Positions 17,879-27,547 of a stretch of DNA of 49,833 nt are shown piece after piece (positions within the stretch are counted from its first letter, which is position 1; each line of letters starts with the position of its first letter). Source of the DNA: Thalassobaculaceae bacterium (GTDB taxonomy: Bacteria; Pseudomonadota; Alphaproteobacteria; Thalassobaculales; Thalassobaculaceae). The stretch spans positions 26,659-76,491 of the forward strand of contig JARGOG010000016.1 of assembly GCA_029212785.1 (NCBI GenBank), given 5' to 3'. A program made the translations under genes and the position numbers. Below the pieces are notes generated by a model that saw only the letters and a program-made list of their open reading frames with translations, was not told the origin of the DNA and searched no databases.

Positions 17879-19623
17879 GCTTCAACAAATATTACCAGGA
17901 CGAACTCGCCTATCTGCGGGAACTCGGGGCGGAGTTCGCCAACGAGAACCCGAACCTCGCGCCCTTTCTGTCGCGGGAGAGCACGGACCCGGATGTCGAG
18001 CGGCTGTTGGAGGGCTTCGCCTTTCTGTCTGGCCGGATGCGTCAGAAGCTGGACGACGAGCTGCCGGAGCTGACCCATTCGCTGCTGCAGCTCATGTGGC
18101 CGCATTTCCTGCGTCCGATTCCGGCGATGACGGTCGTCCAATTCGAGCCGCTGGCCGAAGCCGGCGGCGAGGAACGGGTGGTGCCGCGCGGCGTTGAGAT
18201 CGCATCGCGGCCGCTGGACGGGACGAGCTGCAAGTTCCGCACCGGCTTCGACCTGCCGCTTGTGCCGGCCCAGGTCGCGTCGGTGAAGGTCGAGAACACC
18301 TCGCGTTCCGGCTTCATCGAGGTCGGTATCCGTCTGTTCCCCGATGCCACTTTCGCCGATATGGGGCTCGACCGGCTGCGCTTCTATCTGCTGGGAGAGC
18401 GCGGGTCGGCAGCGGCTCGGATGACGTATCTCTCCTTGCTACGGCATTGCCGTCGCGTCGTCGTCAAGGATGCACGGGGCAACGAACTGACGCTTTCGGG
18501 CGACCGTCTGCGACCCATCGGCCTGGATGAGGAAGAGGCGGTTGTGCCGACGCCCGAAGGGGTGGCGCCGGGGTTTCCGCTGCTGCAGGAATATTTCGCC
18601 TTTCCCGATAAGTTCATGTTCGTCGAATTGAGCGGGCTCGGACCGGTGGCGGGCTTCGCCGGGAATATGCTGAGTGTCGTGTTCGAGTTGAATCAGCCGT
18701 TCGAACTCGCCTCCGGCCTGAACAACGACAGTATTCGCTTGAACTGCGTGCCGGCGGTGAACCTGTTCGAGGCGGATGCCGATCCGGTCTCGGTGGACCA
18801 GCGCAAGACCGAGTACCGGCTGACGGCCCGCGACACGACCGGCCGGCCCCTCGACGTCCACTCCGTGCGTCAGGTATCCGGCTGGGTCCAGGGGCGCGGC
18901 ACCCGGATCGCCTATCATCCGTTCGAAGCGTTCCGCTCGCTGCTCGGCGACCAGAAGGCCGTCTACTACGCCATTCGCCGGCGGCCGGCGGTGGTCGGCA
19001 CCGGCGTTGATACCTACATTTCCTTCGTGCGCGACGACGGCAGCGAGATCGTGCCGGACGTGGAGACGGTCTCGCTTGCCGTGACCTGCACCAATGGCCG
19101 TCTGGCGGAGCATATCGTCACCGGTCATCTCGACCAGCCGACCAGCAGCACGCCCAGCTTCGTGCGGTTCCGCAATATCCAGGCGATCTCGCCGCAGGTC
19201 CCGCCGCCGATCGGTGTCGGCCTGCTCTGGCCGTTGATCTCGAACATGGCGTTGAATTTCGGGTCGCTGCTGACGGTCGACGCCATCCGGGTGCTGATTT
19301 CGACCTATCATTTTCGGGCTCATTTCGACGCGCAGGAGCGCCGCCGCCTCGACCTGATGGTCGAGGGAACCTCGGAGGTATCCTACAAGGCGATGGATTG
19401 GATCCTGCGCGGCTTCCCGGTTCGGGGAACCGACATTCAGCTCCTGGTGGAGGAGAGCAAGTTCGGCGGCGAAGGCGAGGTGTTCCTGTTCGGCACGGTG
19501 CTGAACCGGTTCCTCGACCTGTTCGCCAACATAAACTCCGTGCACCGCCTCCGGATGCGCGGCAGCGAACGCAATGTGGTGTACCAGTGGCCGATACGAA
19601 CCGGGACACGACCGAGCCTCTGA
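17875..19623 (+). CDS. tssF: T6SS baseplate subunit TssF (ImpG/VasA)
   Basis: A 582-residue TssF. The N-terminus MSFNKYYQDELAYLRELG, followed by FLSRESTDPDVERLLEGFAF and LMWPHFLRPIPAMTVVQF, is diagnostic. TssF forms the baseplate wedge with TssG and TssE. The family is usually 580-620 residues, so it is complete. The start codon overlaps the tssE stop and the 3' end overlaps the tssG start by 37 bases. This is a tight baseplate block of tssE, tssF and tssG. It is cytoplasmic, with no membrane segments. Confidence 0.96.
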   Translation: MSFNKYYQDELAYLRELGAEFANENPNLAPFLSRESTDPDVERLLEGFAFLSGRMRQKLDDELPELTHSLLQLMWPHFLRPIPAMTVVQFEPLAEAGGEERVVPRGVEIASRPLDGTSCKFRTGFDLPLVPAQVASVKVENTSRSGFIEVGIRLFPDATFADMGLDRLRFYLLGERGSAAARMTYLSLLRHCRRVVVKDARGNELTLSGDRLRPIGLDEEEAVVPTPEGVAPGFPLLQEYFAFPDKFMFVELSGLGPVAGFAGNMLSVVFELNQPFELASGLNNDSIRLNCVPAVNLFEADADPVSVDQRKTEYRLTARDTTGRPLDVHSVRQVSGWVQGRGTRIAYHPFEAFRSLLGDQKAVYYAIRRRPAVVGTGVDTYISFVRDDGSEIVPDVETVSLAVTCTNGRLAEHIVTGHLDQPTSSTPSFVRFRNIQAISPQVPPPIGVGLLWPLISNMALNFGSLLTVDAIRVLISTYHFRAHFDAQERRRLDLMVEGTSEVSYKAMDWILRGFPVRGTDIQLLVEESKFGGEGEVFLFGTVLNRFLDLFANINSVHRLRMRGSERNVVYQWPIRTGTRPSL

Positions 19624-20651
19624 TCGACGCGCTGGAGCGGACGGGGCATCGCTACTCGTTCTTCCAGGCCGTCTCGCTGCTGGAGCGCGCGCTCGACGCG
19701 CCGATTTCGGTCGGCGAGCAGGGACCGCCGTCGCGCGAGGTGATCCGCTTCACCGCCGACGGATCCATGGGTTTCGCGCCGAGCGACATCACCAAGGTGC
19801 GGCGCAAGCCCGGCCTCGGACCCGACGGCGAAGAGCAGCTCCGCTTCGAGCTGGAGACCACGTTCCTCGGTCTGTACGGGCCCAGTTCGCCTCTGCCGCC
19901 GGATGTGAACGAGGCCATCGTCTCCAACGCCGTCGACAGCGATACGCTGAAGGGGTTCCTCGACGTCTTCAACAACCGGCTGATCGGCCTGATCTATCGG
20001 ATCTGGCGGCGCTATCGCCACCATCAGGTTTTCGACGCGCGGGGCCGGGACGAGATCACCCGTCTGATCGCCAGCATCGCCGGGTCCCTCGACCTGATCG
20101 ACAACGCCGGACACACCGGAACGGATCGGGCGTCCGCCGACGTCGGCGATATGGATCCACTGTCGGAACGGAGCATCCTGTCCAACGCCGCGTCCGTTGC
20201 ACTGTTCTGCCATTCCGCCAGCGTGCTGGAGCGCATCTTGGAGAGCTCGCTGCCGGGGGTGACGGCGCGGGTCGAGGAATGGATCCCGCGCAAGGCGACC
20301 GTGGTCGAGGAGCAGCGCTGGAATCTTGGCGCCGCCAACTCGACCTTGTCGGACGATGCGCTGCTCGGCGCCCATGTGCCCGATGTCTGCGGCAAGTTCA
20401 GGATTTGGTTGGGACCGCTCGACCTCGACGAGTACGTGGCCCTGCTGCCGCGGGCGGGTTGGCGTGACGCCCTCGATCAGCTCGTCAGACGGGTGCTGCG
20501 CGATCATTTGATTTACGATGTCGTCCTGACGATCCGGCCGAGTGCGGCGCCGGTTTGGAAGCTGGGCGGCGATCAGGCGCTTGGCCATACGGCCTGGCTT
20601 GGGCGACCGGCCCGGCCGAACAATTCCGTGGCCTTCGTGGGCGCGCGGTAG
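19587..20651 (+). CDS. tssG: T6SS baseplate subunit TssG (ImpH/VasB)
   Basis: A 354-residue TssG. Family features are RYSFFQAVSLLERAL near the N-terminus, VIRFTADGSMGFAPSDI, and FLGLYGPSSPLPPDV in the middle. The C-terminal part includes LPRAGWRDALDQLV. It completes the TssEFG wedge. The GTG at 19587 gives MADTNRDTTEPLIDALERTG, the expected beginning. The frame remains open much further back inside tssF, but that part reads like a shadow translation and is excluded. The ribosome site is poor, consistent with translation coupled to tssF. tssH follows after 63 bases. Confidence 0.93.
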   Translation: MADTNRDTTEPLIDALERTGHRYSFFQAVSLLERALDAPISVGEQGPPSREVIRFTADGSMGFAPSDITKVRRKPGLGPDGEEQLRFELETTFLGLYGPSSPLPPDVNEAIVSNAVDSDTLKGFLDVFNNRLIGLIYRIWRRYRHHQVFDARGRDEITRLIASIAGSLDLIDNAGHTGTDRASADVGDMDPLSERSILSNAASVALFCHSASVLERILESSLPGVTARVEEWIPRKATVVEEQRWNLGAANSTLSDDALLGAHVPDVCGKFRIWLGPLDLDEYVALLPRAGWRDALDQLVRRVLRDHLIYDVVLTIRPSAAPVWKLGGDQALGHTAWLGRPARPNNSVAFVGAR

Positions 20652-20714
20652 CGCGAAAGAAACACTCTGGAGCGGGCCGGATCGGCCGGCACGTGCGAGG
20701 AGGGAGACCCTGGT

Positions 20715-23471
20715 ATGATCAATGTCGAGCTGAAGCCGTTGCTGCAGCGGTTCAACGCCTATTGCAAGAAGTCGCTGGAGACCGCGGCGGGGCTGTGTGT
20801 CTCGCGCACCAACTACGAGGTCACCATCGAGCACGTGCTGCTCGCGATGATCGACGACACCGAGCGCGACTTCCAGGCCATCCTGCGTCACTACGGCGTG
20901 GAACCGGGGGCGGTCAAACGGTCGCTCACCCGCGATGTCGAGAGTCTGAAGACCGGCAATGCCGGCCGTCCGGTGTTCTCGCCGCTGTTGATCGAATGGT
21001 TCTCCAACGCCTGGCTGCTGTCCTCGGTGGAGCACGGTCTCGGCCAGATACGTTCGGGCGCGCTGGTCGCCAGCCTGTTGTCGGACCGCGGGCGCCTGGG
21101 CAACGGCACCTATCTCGATGCGATGAATGCGGTGAACGCCGAGGAGCTGCGGCGCAGCCTGCAGGACATCGTCTCCGGCTCGCGCGAAGAGGCGGGCGGG
21201 CTCGGCGTATCGGCGGCCTCGTCATCCGGTGCGGCAGGCGAGGGCGGCGATGCCGGCCCGTCGGACGAGAGCGCGCTCGGCCGGTTCTGCATCAATTTCA
21301 CCAAGGAGGCCCGCGCCGGAAAGATCGACCCGGTCTTCGCCCGCGACCACGAGATGCGGCAGATGATCGACATCCTGGGCCGTCGGCGGAAAAACAACCC
21401 GATCGCCGTCGGCGAGCCGGGCGTGGGTAAGACCGCGATCATCGAAGGCCTGGCGCTGAAGATCACCGAAGGCGACGTGCCGGACTTCCTCAAGGGTGTC
21501 GAGCTCTACAGCCTCGATCTCGGCCTGCTGCAGGCCGGTGCCGGCGTGAAGGGCGAATTCGAGAACCGCCTGAAAGGGGTGATCGAGGAGGTCAAGTCGT
21601 CGCCGAAGCCGATCATCATGTTCATCGACGAGGCGCACACGCTGATCGGTGCCGGCGGTGCCGCGGGTGGTGGTGATGCCGCCAACCTGCTGAAGCCGGC
21701 GCTGGCCCGCGGCGAGCTGCGCACCATCGCCGCCACCACATGGTCGGAATACAAGAAATACTTCGAGAAGGATCCGGCTCTCGCCCGCCGCTTCCAACTG
21801 GTGAAGCTGGATGAGCCGTCACCGGAGGATGCGATCACCATCATCCGCGGCATCCGCGGCATCTACGAGAAGGCGCATGGCGTCTATATCCGCGATGACG
21901 CGGTGGACGCCGCCGCCCGGCTCTCGGCGCGCTACATCTCCGGCCGTCAGCTGCCGGACAAGGCCGTCGACGTGCTCGATACCGCCTCCTCTCGGGTGAA
22001 GCTCAGCATTTCCTCCAAGCCGAACGGAGTTGACGATATCGAGCGCCGCATCGCCACGTTGCAGCGCGAACTCGACGCCATCAACCGCGACCTCGCCTCC
22101 GACAACCGCGACGGTGACGAGCGGGTGCCGGAACTCGAGGAGAAGATCGCCGGGCTGCACGGCGAGCTCGAGACTTTGACCGACCGCTGGCAGAAGGAAA
22201 AGGCGCTGGTCGACCGGATCATCGATCTGCGCCAGAAGATCAATGCCGCCAACGACGATGCCGGTGGCGACCCCGAGGATTCCAAGGAACTGAACCCGGA
22301 CGACAATGTCGAGGACGCGCCCGCCGCGGCCGAAGGCGCCGATCCGGCCACGCCGGCCGTTGCCGCCGATACGTCATCGCTCTGGGACGATCTCGGGTCG
22401 GCGCGGGCCGAGCTGACGGCGCTGCAGGCGGGGAGCCCGCTCGTGTATTACGAGGTGACGGCCGATGCCGTGGCCCAGGCGATCTCGGAATGGACCGGCA
22501 TCCCGCTCGGCTCCATGGTGCGCGACGAGGCGACCCAGATCCTGACCTTCTCGGAGAAGATGAAGGAGCGGATCAAGGGTCAGGACCACGCGATCCACGC
22601 GTTGGACGAGGGTATCCGCGCGGCCAAGGCCGGGCTCAACAACCCCGACCAGCCGATGGGCGTGTTCCTGTTCGTCGGCTCTTCCGGTGTCGGCAAGACC
22701 GAGACGGCGACCGCCGTTGCCGATCAGTTGTTCGGCGGCGAGCGCTTCATGGTCTCGATCAACATGTCCGAGTTCCAGGAGAAGCACACGGTCTCACGCC
22801 TGGTCGGCTCGCCGCCAGGCTATGTCGGTTACGGCGAGGGCGGTGTGCTGACCGAGGCGGTGCGCCAGCGACCGTATTCCGTCGTCCTGCTGGACGAGGT
22901 GGAGAAGGCCGATCTAGAGGTGATGAACCTGTTCTATCAAGTCTTTGACAAAGGCACCCTGTCGGATGGAGAGGGGCGCGAGATCAACTTCAAGAACACC
23001 ATTGTGTTCCTGACCTCGAACCTGGCGACGGATACGATCACCGAGCTTGGACTGCGCGATCCGAAGCCGAGCATCGAGGAGTTGACCGAGGCGATCCGCC
23101 CCCAGCTCAGCCGCCACTTCAAGCCGGCGCTGCTGGCGCGCATGCAGGTCGTACCGTTCTACCCGCTGGCGGGTGAGGTGATGCAGGGCATCGCCCGCCT
23201 AAAGCTCGATCGGGTCGGCAAGCGCATGGCCTCCAGCCAGAAGATGTCCTTCTCCTACACCGACGCGGTGGTCGAGCAGATCGCGGCGCGCTGCACGGAG
23301 GTGGAGACCGGAGCGCGGAACGTCGACCACATCATCAACCGCACCCTGCTGCCGCAGATCTCGACCGAGATCCTCACCAAGCTCGGCGAGGAGAAGACCC
23401 TGACGGGCCTGACGCTGGACATCGGACCGGACGGCGATTTCACCTACCAGTTCGCCGTCGCCGAAGACTGA
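20715..23471 (+). CDS. tssH: T6SS AAA+ ATPase ClpV (TssH)
   Basis: A 918-residue Clp/Hsp100 ATPase that disassembles the contracted TssBC sheath. The N-domain covers about 1-160. The first AAA+ module has Walker A GEPGVGKT near 235 and Walker B IMFIDEAH near 300. A coiled middle region follows, with an acidic Ala-rich insert near 515-555. The second module has Walker A GSSGVGKT near 654 and Walker [10 protein letters not shown] near 722. Both sites look intact. The start ATG has a GGAGGGAG site upstream. It is the last gene of the rightward operon, and a strong hairpin follows the stop. It is ClpV rather than housekeeping ClpB by context and by the N-domain. Confidence 0.96.
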   Translation: MINVELKPLLQRFNAYCKKSLETAAGLCVSRTNYEVTIEHVLLAMIDDTERDFQAILRHYGVEPGAVKRSLTRDVESLKTGNAGRPVFSPLLIEWFSNAWLLSSVEHGLGQIRSGALVASLLSDRGRLGNGTYLDAMNAVNAEELRRSLQDIVSGSREEAGGLGVSAASSSGAAGEGGDAGPSDESALGRFCINFTKEARAGKIDPVFARDHEMRQMIDILGRRRKNNPIAVGEPGVGKTAIIEGLALKITEGDVPDFLKGVELYSLDLGLLQAGAGVKGEFENRLKGVIEEVKSSPKPIIMFIDEAHTLIGAGGAAGGGDAANLLKPALARGELRTIAATTWSEYKKYFEKDPALARRFQLVKLDEPSPEDAITIIRGIRGIYEKAHGVYIRDDAVDAAARLSARYISGRQLPDKAVDVLDTASSRVKLSISSKPNGVDDIERRIATLQRELDAINRDLASDNRDGDERVPELEEKIAGLHGELETLTDRWQKEKALVDRIIDLRQKINAANDDAGGDPEDSKELNPDDNVEDAPAAAEGADPATPAVAADTSSLWDDLGSARAELTALQAGSPLVYYEVTADAVAQAISEWTGIPLGSMVRDEATQILTFSEKMKERIKGQDHAIHALDEGIRAAKAGLNNPDQPMGVFLFVGSSGVGKTETATAVADQLFGGERFMVSINMSEFQEKHTVSRLVGSPPGYVGYGEGGVLTEAVRQRPYSVVLLDEVEKADLEVMNLFYQVFDKGTLSDGEGREINFKNTIVFLTSNLATDTITELGLRDPKPSIEELTEAIRPQLSRHFKPALLARMQVVPFYPLAGEVMQGIARLKLDRVGKRMASSQKMSFSYTDAVVEQIAARCTEVETGARNVDHIINRTLLPQISTEILTKLGEEKTLTGLTLDIGPDGDFTYQFAVAED

Positions 23472-23511
23472 ACCGAAAGCCGGATTGGAGGCTGGGCGGA
23501 CCCGGAATCAA

Positions 23512-23542
23512 GACGACGGCGATCGCAATGATCGCCGTCGTC
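23512..23542. terminator. Hairpin between convergent tssH and hcp, probable bidirectional terminator
   Basis: GACGACGGCGATC and GATCGCCGTCGTC form a perfect 13-bp stem around the 5-base loop GCAAT. It sits 40 bases after the tssH stop and 28 bases beyond the hcp stop. Neither side has a T-run, so it would be an imperfect intrinsic terminator or an RNA-protecting hairpin serving both converging transcripts. Confidence 0.7.
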
Positions 23543-23570
23543 GACATTGCAGGCCCGGAGTTCGGGGCGA

Positions 23571-24077
23571 TCAGTTGTTCCAGTCGTCGCCACCGGACGT
23601 GCCCGCGACCTCATGGGTCACGGCGATCTTCTTGTAGGTGATCTTCAGCTCTTCCATATGGCCATAGCTGCTGTTGGCGCCGTCCAGGGCCATCGGGAAG
23701 TAGGGCTGCAGCGAGACCAGCGTCGCCTCGTCGAGCTCGACCGTGTAGTAGAGTTCCTGCGAACCGGTCGACGCGGTGCGATAGAACTCGACCTTCACTT
23801 TGGTGAGCTGCTCGCCGGTGGCGATCGCCTGAAGGATCAGCGGCGAGGCCTTGTCCAGATATTTGACGATGCGGCAACCGGTATGAACGCGGCGCCCGGT
23901 CGGCTGACCGCTCTGGGGGTCCGTGGGAACGGAAATTCCCAGCTCGAACTCCTGGATCTGCATCTTGTTTTCTTGGCTCGAGACGGAAAGAGTGCCAACG
24001 GAGTCAGCGGACATCGCCCCAGAGGACATGTCGCCCTGATTGGCACCCTCAATCGTCATATAAGCTGGTGTAGGCAT
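23571..24077 (-). CDS. hcp: T6SS tube protein Hcp (TssD)
   Basis: A 168-residue Hcp, the hexameric ring that stacks to form the inner tube and is secreted. Family marks are the N-terminal MPTPAYMTIEGANQGDM, the central HTGCRIVKYLDKASPLILQA and the C-terminal HMEELKITYKKIAVTHE. The ATG at 24077 is preceded by AAAGGGA at a good distance. It is transcribed alone, opposite to tssH, with its own upstream region, which allows expression at a higher level than the core operons. The loop around residues 20-40 (SSGAMSADSVGTLSVSSQEN) is somewhat long. No extended toxin domain is present, so this is a structural Hcp. Confidence 0.97.
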   Translation of the reverse strand: MPTPAYMTIEGANQGDMSSGAMSADSVGTLSVSSQENKMQIQEFELGISVPTDPQSGQPTGRRVHTGCRIVKYLDKASPLILQAIATGEQLTKVKVEFYRTASTGSQELYYTVELDEATLVSLQPYFPMALDGANSSYGHMEELKITYKKIAVTHEVAGTSGGDDWNN

Positions 24078-24316
24078 AGCGAATCCCTTTCTTAGACTTT
24101 GCGCACGCGCATCCGGTCAATTTTGATAAAATTCCAGTATTCCGCCCGGCGATGAGCCCCCTCGACGTCACCTCTGCAAGCAGCGATACTATGGCCGCTT
24201 GATGGTCAACACTGCAAGGATTCGGCACCCTAAAGTTTTGCAAAAATATTTGTGAACCTCGGGATGATGATAGGTTAACTCTCAAGCGCTGATCCGCTAT
24301 CCGCAGGGAGCCCGCC
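24078..24316. promoter_or_regulatory. Divergent upstream region of hcp and the DUF2169 gene
   Basis: This 239-base gap has clearly lower GC than its surroundings, with A/T tracts near 24120-24135 and 24230-24255. It must hold the promoter of hcp (leftward) and of the DUF2169 operon (rightward). I looked for sigma-54 GG-N10-GC spacing and did not find it. No convincing sigma-70 pair stands out. Confidence 0.5.
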
Positions 24317-27300
24317 ATGACCATCGTGAAGCCGCTGCGTTTGGGGCTTCTGGCGCGGGCCCATCGACAGCCACCGAAGGTTTATTATTTCGTCGCCGCG
24401 GTGGGGTATTTCGATCTCCTCGATCCTACGGATTTCGGCCTTGAGACCGAGATGTGGCCGACGATCACGCCGGCGATCGGCGGCGATATGCTGGATACCT
24501 GCATGCCGAAGCCGGCCGGCGAAATGCTGGTCGCGGGCGACGCCTGCGCGCCCGCCGGCGAGACGGTCCGTCAATGCGTGGTCGACATTCAGCTCGGCGC
24601 CATCAAGAAGCGCCTTGCGGTGTTCGGCGATCGGGAGTGGATGCACGGCGACGGGGGCCCCGTCTTCACCCGGCCCGCGGCGTTCTCCCGGATGCCGATC
24701 AGTTGGGAAAACGCGTTCGGCGGCGCCGGCGTCGACGTCAATCCGGGAGGCAAGGGGGCGGGCGCCGAAGCCGCCCTGCGCGAAGGTCGACAGGCCCTGC
24801 TGCCGAATGTGGAGGACCCCGCCCGGCTGATCCTGGGCATCGGCGACAAGCCGGCACCGATCGGCGTGCGGCCGATGGCGATCGACCATCCGGCACGTAT
24901 GAAGCACGCTGGCACCGTCGATGATTCCTACCTGCGCGAACAGTTCCCCGGTCACCCGCTGAATTTCGACTGGGCTTTCTATCACTCCGCGGCGCCCGAC
25001 CAGCGCGCCGCCGGCTACCTGCGCGGTGACGAGCCGATCCGGATCACCGGCATGCATCCGGACCACCCGGTCATCGCCAGCCGCCTGCCGGCGATGCGGG
25101 CCCGGGCATTCCTCAACCTGGACAAGGGGGAGGGCGAGACCGAATTCCGCGAGGTCACGTTGCGATGCGAGACCGTGTGGCTGTTCCCGACCCTGCTGAA
25201 GGGCGTGGTGATCTATCGCGGCGGCTGCGAGATCGGCGACATCGACGGGCTCGATGTGAAGGATACGATGCTCGTCTACGAACGCATGGCCGAGGAGCCA
25301 CGCTCGATCGAGCATTATCTGTCGGCGTTGAAGGAGCGCACCGATCCGGAGACCGCCGCGCTCAAGTTCTTCGACGAGAAACCCTTGCGCCCCGAACTGA
25401 CCGCCGATCAGGTTGCCGAACGCGAGGAAGAGGTCGCCGTTGCCGAGACGGAGGAGGAGCGCAAACGGGAAAAGCGGGCGGAACTTGCGATCGTCGGAGC
25501 ATTTCGGGCCGCCGGCCTGCCGGCGCCGCCCTCGATCGCGATCCCGAAGCCGCCGCCGTTGCCGGTGAAGATACCGGTCGTCACCCCCCAGGCGCTCGCC
25601 CGTATGGAAGTCGACATGGTCGGAATCCTGAAGGCGACGAAGGACATCCAGGCCTATGCCACCGGCCAGCTCAACGCGGCGAAGGCTCAGGCGCTCGGCG
25701 AGACCGCGTCCTGGCTGCGGCAGGTGCAGCAGCAGACGAAGGGCCTGATCCCGGCCAAGAAGGCGGCCAAGCTGGCCTCGGCGGCGAAATCCGTAGCCGG
25801 CGCCATGGCGAAGCTCGCACCGCCCGGTATGACGCTGCCCGACGGCAGCGCGGCGCCCGATGCGACGGCCATGGACGAGGGGACGGTGGCGATGGCCGGC
25901 GGGATCCCGGCCGGAGAGGACGTGCTGGCCGCCCTGGCCGAGGGTATTCCGCCGGAGCAGATGGCCGAGCTGGACGCAGCGATCGCCGCCCTCGACGCGG
26001 AGGACACCGACGACGGCGATATCGAGACCGAGAAGCGGCTGGCCCGGGCTCGGGCGCTCGGGTTGCCGGAAGGTGCGTTGCTGGCGCCGGCGCGCGATCA
26101 ACTCGACCAGCTTTCGTCCGACGGGCTGGCGCAGCGCCTCGCCGGCGCGCCCGAGGGCATGCGGATGCCGGATCTGGCGGCGGCCCTGTCCGCGCCACCG
26201 ACGCCGGAGCCGGCAGAGGCGCCGGCCGGTCTCGACGACGCCGACGCATTCCTGGCTTCGCTCGGTATCAGCGTGGTCAACGCCCCGCCGCCTCCCGGAG
26301 GGTCCGCCGATGCGAAGGCGGCCATGGCCAAGGCCGCGGACGCGGTGAAGCAGGTCACCGAGGCTTCGCCGCTCGCCGCCCACGCGATGGCGGCCGGTGC
26401 CCAGGCGGATCCCGTGCCGATGGATGCCGCCTTGGATCAGGCCAGGACCAGCCTCGACGCGGCGCAGGCGAAGGTGGATGAAGGCCTCGGCAAGGTCCGT
26501 CTGGTCAGTCCGCAGGCGATTTTTCCGCTGAACGACATGGCGGAGGCCGTGTCGGTCGATCTTGGCGCGCTCATTCTCGATCTGAGGGGGCGCGGCGAGT
26601 CCCTGGCGGGCCGCGAGCTAGCCGGCGCCAGTCTTGCCGGTGCGGATCTGTCGGGCCTGGACCTCAGCGGCGTCAAACTGGAGAAGGCGGATCTGCGCGG
26701 GGCGAAGCTGACGGCCTCGAACCTGTATGAGGCAGCCCTGACCGGAGCGAATCTGGACGGCGCCGACTTCACCGGCGCGGTCCTGACGGGCGCCAATCTC
26801 TCCAGCGTGAGCGCCCGCGAGACGGTCTTCGCCAAGGCCGACCTGCGGGACGCCCGGATGATGATGGCGGACCTGAGCGGCGCCGATCTGAGCGGCTGTC
26901 GGCTCGCCATGACCCAGGTGCTGAACGCCACGCTGACCGGCGCGCGGTTCGCCGGCGCGGAGCTCGACCGGCTGATGTTCATCCAGTCGGAAATGACGGG
27001 CATCGTTCTGGATGGCGCGCGGGCGAAGAGCTGCATCTTCATCGAGATCGACCTGGAGGGCCTCTCGGCCCGAGGAGCGGCGCTGAACAAATGCGTGATG
27101 GTCTCCGTCAGCGCCGAACACGCCGATTTCACCGGGGCGGACCTGTCGGACAGCGCTCTGATCGGTGGGGTGAAGCTGAACGGCGGGCTGTTCCGCGACC
27201 TGGTGGCCCCGCGCTCCGGCTGGCGTCAGGCTAGCCTGATCGGTGCCGATTTCACGGCGGCCCGGCTCGACGAGGCGGATCTGGGGGAGGTCGACCTGAC

Positions 27301-27547
27301 CGACGCGCGGCTGCCGCGGGCGTCGTTCCGACGTGCCAACCTGTCGGCGGCGACGTTGGAGCGCGCCGACCTCGCCGCCGCCAACCTGTTCGAAGCCCAG
27401 GTCCGGCGGGTCAATCTGGTTCAGGCCAGTTTGCGCCGGGCCAATCTGTTCTCGGCCAATCTGGACGAGGCGAATCTCGCATTCTGCGACATCACGGGCG
27501 CGAACCTGAACCGAACCCTGTTCGCGAGGCCCGGCCGTGTCGCCTGA
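24317..27547 (+). CDS. DUF2169 domain protein fused to pentapeptide repeats (T6SS adaptor/cargo candidate)
   Basis: A 1076-residue protein in three parts. Residues about 1-330 are a DUF2169 domain (MTIVKPLRLGLLARAH, ISWENAFGG). DUF2169 proteins occur in vgrG-PAAR clusters, and one serves as an adaptor for the Tde2 toxin in Agrobacterium. Residues about 330-720 are Ala/Pro-rich and probably helical. From about 725 to the end, pentapeptide repeats A(D/N)LxxA run without a break and should fold as a right-handed beta-helix. The start ATG has GGGAG seven bases upstream. The 3' end overlaps the next gene by 11 bases. No catalytic motif or signal peptide is seen. It may load a cargo onto the spike or be cargo itself. 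Confidence 0.85.
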   Translation: MTIVKPLRLGLLARAHRQPPKVYYFVAAVGYFDLLDPTDFGLETEMWPTITPAIGGDMLDTCMPKPAGEMLVAGDACAPAGETVRQCVVDIQLGAIKKRLAVFGDREWMHGDGGPVFTRPAAFSRMPISWENAFGGAGVDVNPGGKGAGAEAALREGRQALLPNVEDPARLILGIGDKPAPIGVRPMAIDHPARMKHAGTVDDSYLREQFPGHPLNFDWAFYHSAAPDQRAAGYLRGDEPIRITGMHPDHPVIASRLPAMRARAFLNLDKGEGETEFREVTLRCETVWLFPTLLKGVVIYRGGCEIGDIDGLDVKDTMLVYERMAEEPRSIEHYLSALKERTDPETAALKFFDEKPLRPELTADQVAEREEEVAVAETEEERKREKRAELAIVGAFRAAGLPAPPSIAIPKPPPLPVKIPVVTPQALARMEVDMVGILKATKDIQAYATGQLNAAKAQALGETASWLRQVQQQTKGLIPAKKAAKLASAAKSVAGAMAKLAPPGMTLPDGSAAPDATAMDEGTVAMAGGIPAGEDVLAALAEGIPPEQMAELDAAIAALDAEDTDDGDIETEKRLARARALGLPEGALLAPARDQLDQLSSDGLAQRLAGAPEGMRMPDLAAALSAPPTPEPAEAPAGLDDADAFLASLGISVVNAPPPPGGSADAKAAMAKAADAVKQVTEASPLAAHAMAAGAQADPVPMDAALDQARTSLDAAQAKVDEGLGKVRLVSPQAIFPLNDMAEAVSVDLGALILDLRGRGESLAGRELAGASLAGADLSGLDLSGVKLEKADLRGAKLTASNLYEAALTGANLDGADFTGAVLTGANLSSVSARETVFAKADLRDARMMMADLSGADLSGCRLAMTQVLNATLTGARFAGAELDRLMFIQSEMTGIVLDGARAKSCIFIEIDLEGLSARGAALNKCVMVSVSAEHADFTGADLSDSALIGGVKLNGGLFRDLVAPRSGWRQASLIGADFTAARLDEADLGEVDLTDARLPRASFRRANLSAATLERADLAAANLFEAQVRRVNLVQASLRRANLFSANLDEANLAFCDITGANLNRTLFARPGRVA

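Noticed and set aside
19398-19586. Longer N-terminus for TssG
   Set aside because: It reads through tssF in another frame and is Arg-rich; the protein normally starts near the GTG at 19587.
24200-24260. Sigma-54 promoter between hcp and the DUF2169 gene
   Set aside because: GG and GC pairs exist on both strands but with spacings of 12 or 14 instead of 10 bases.
24275-26383. 702-codon minus-strand frame opposite the DUF2169 gene
   Set aside because: No recognisable domain and biased composition; the plus-strand gene has clear DUF2169 and pentapeptide features.
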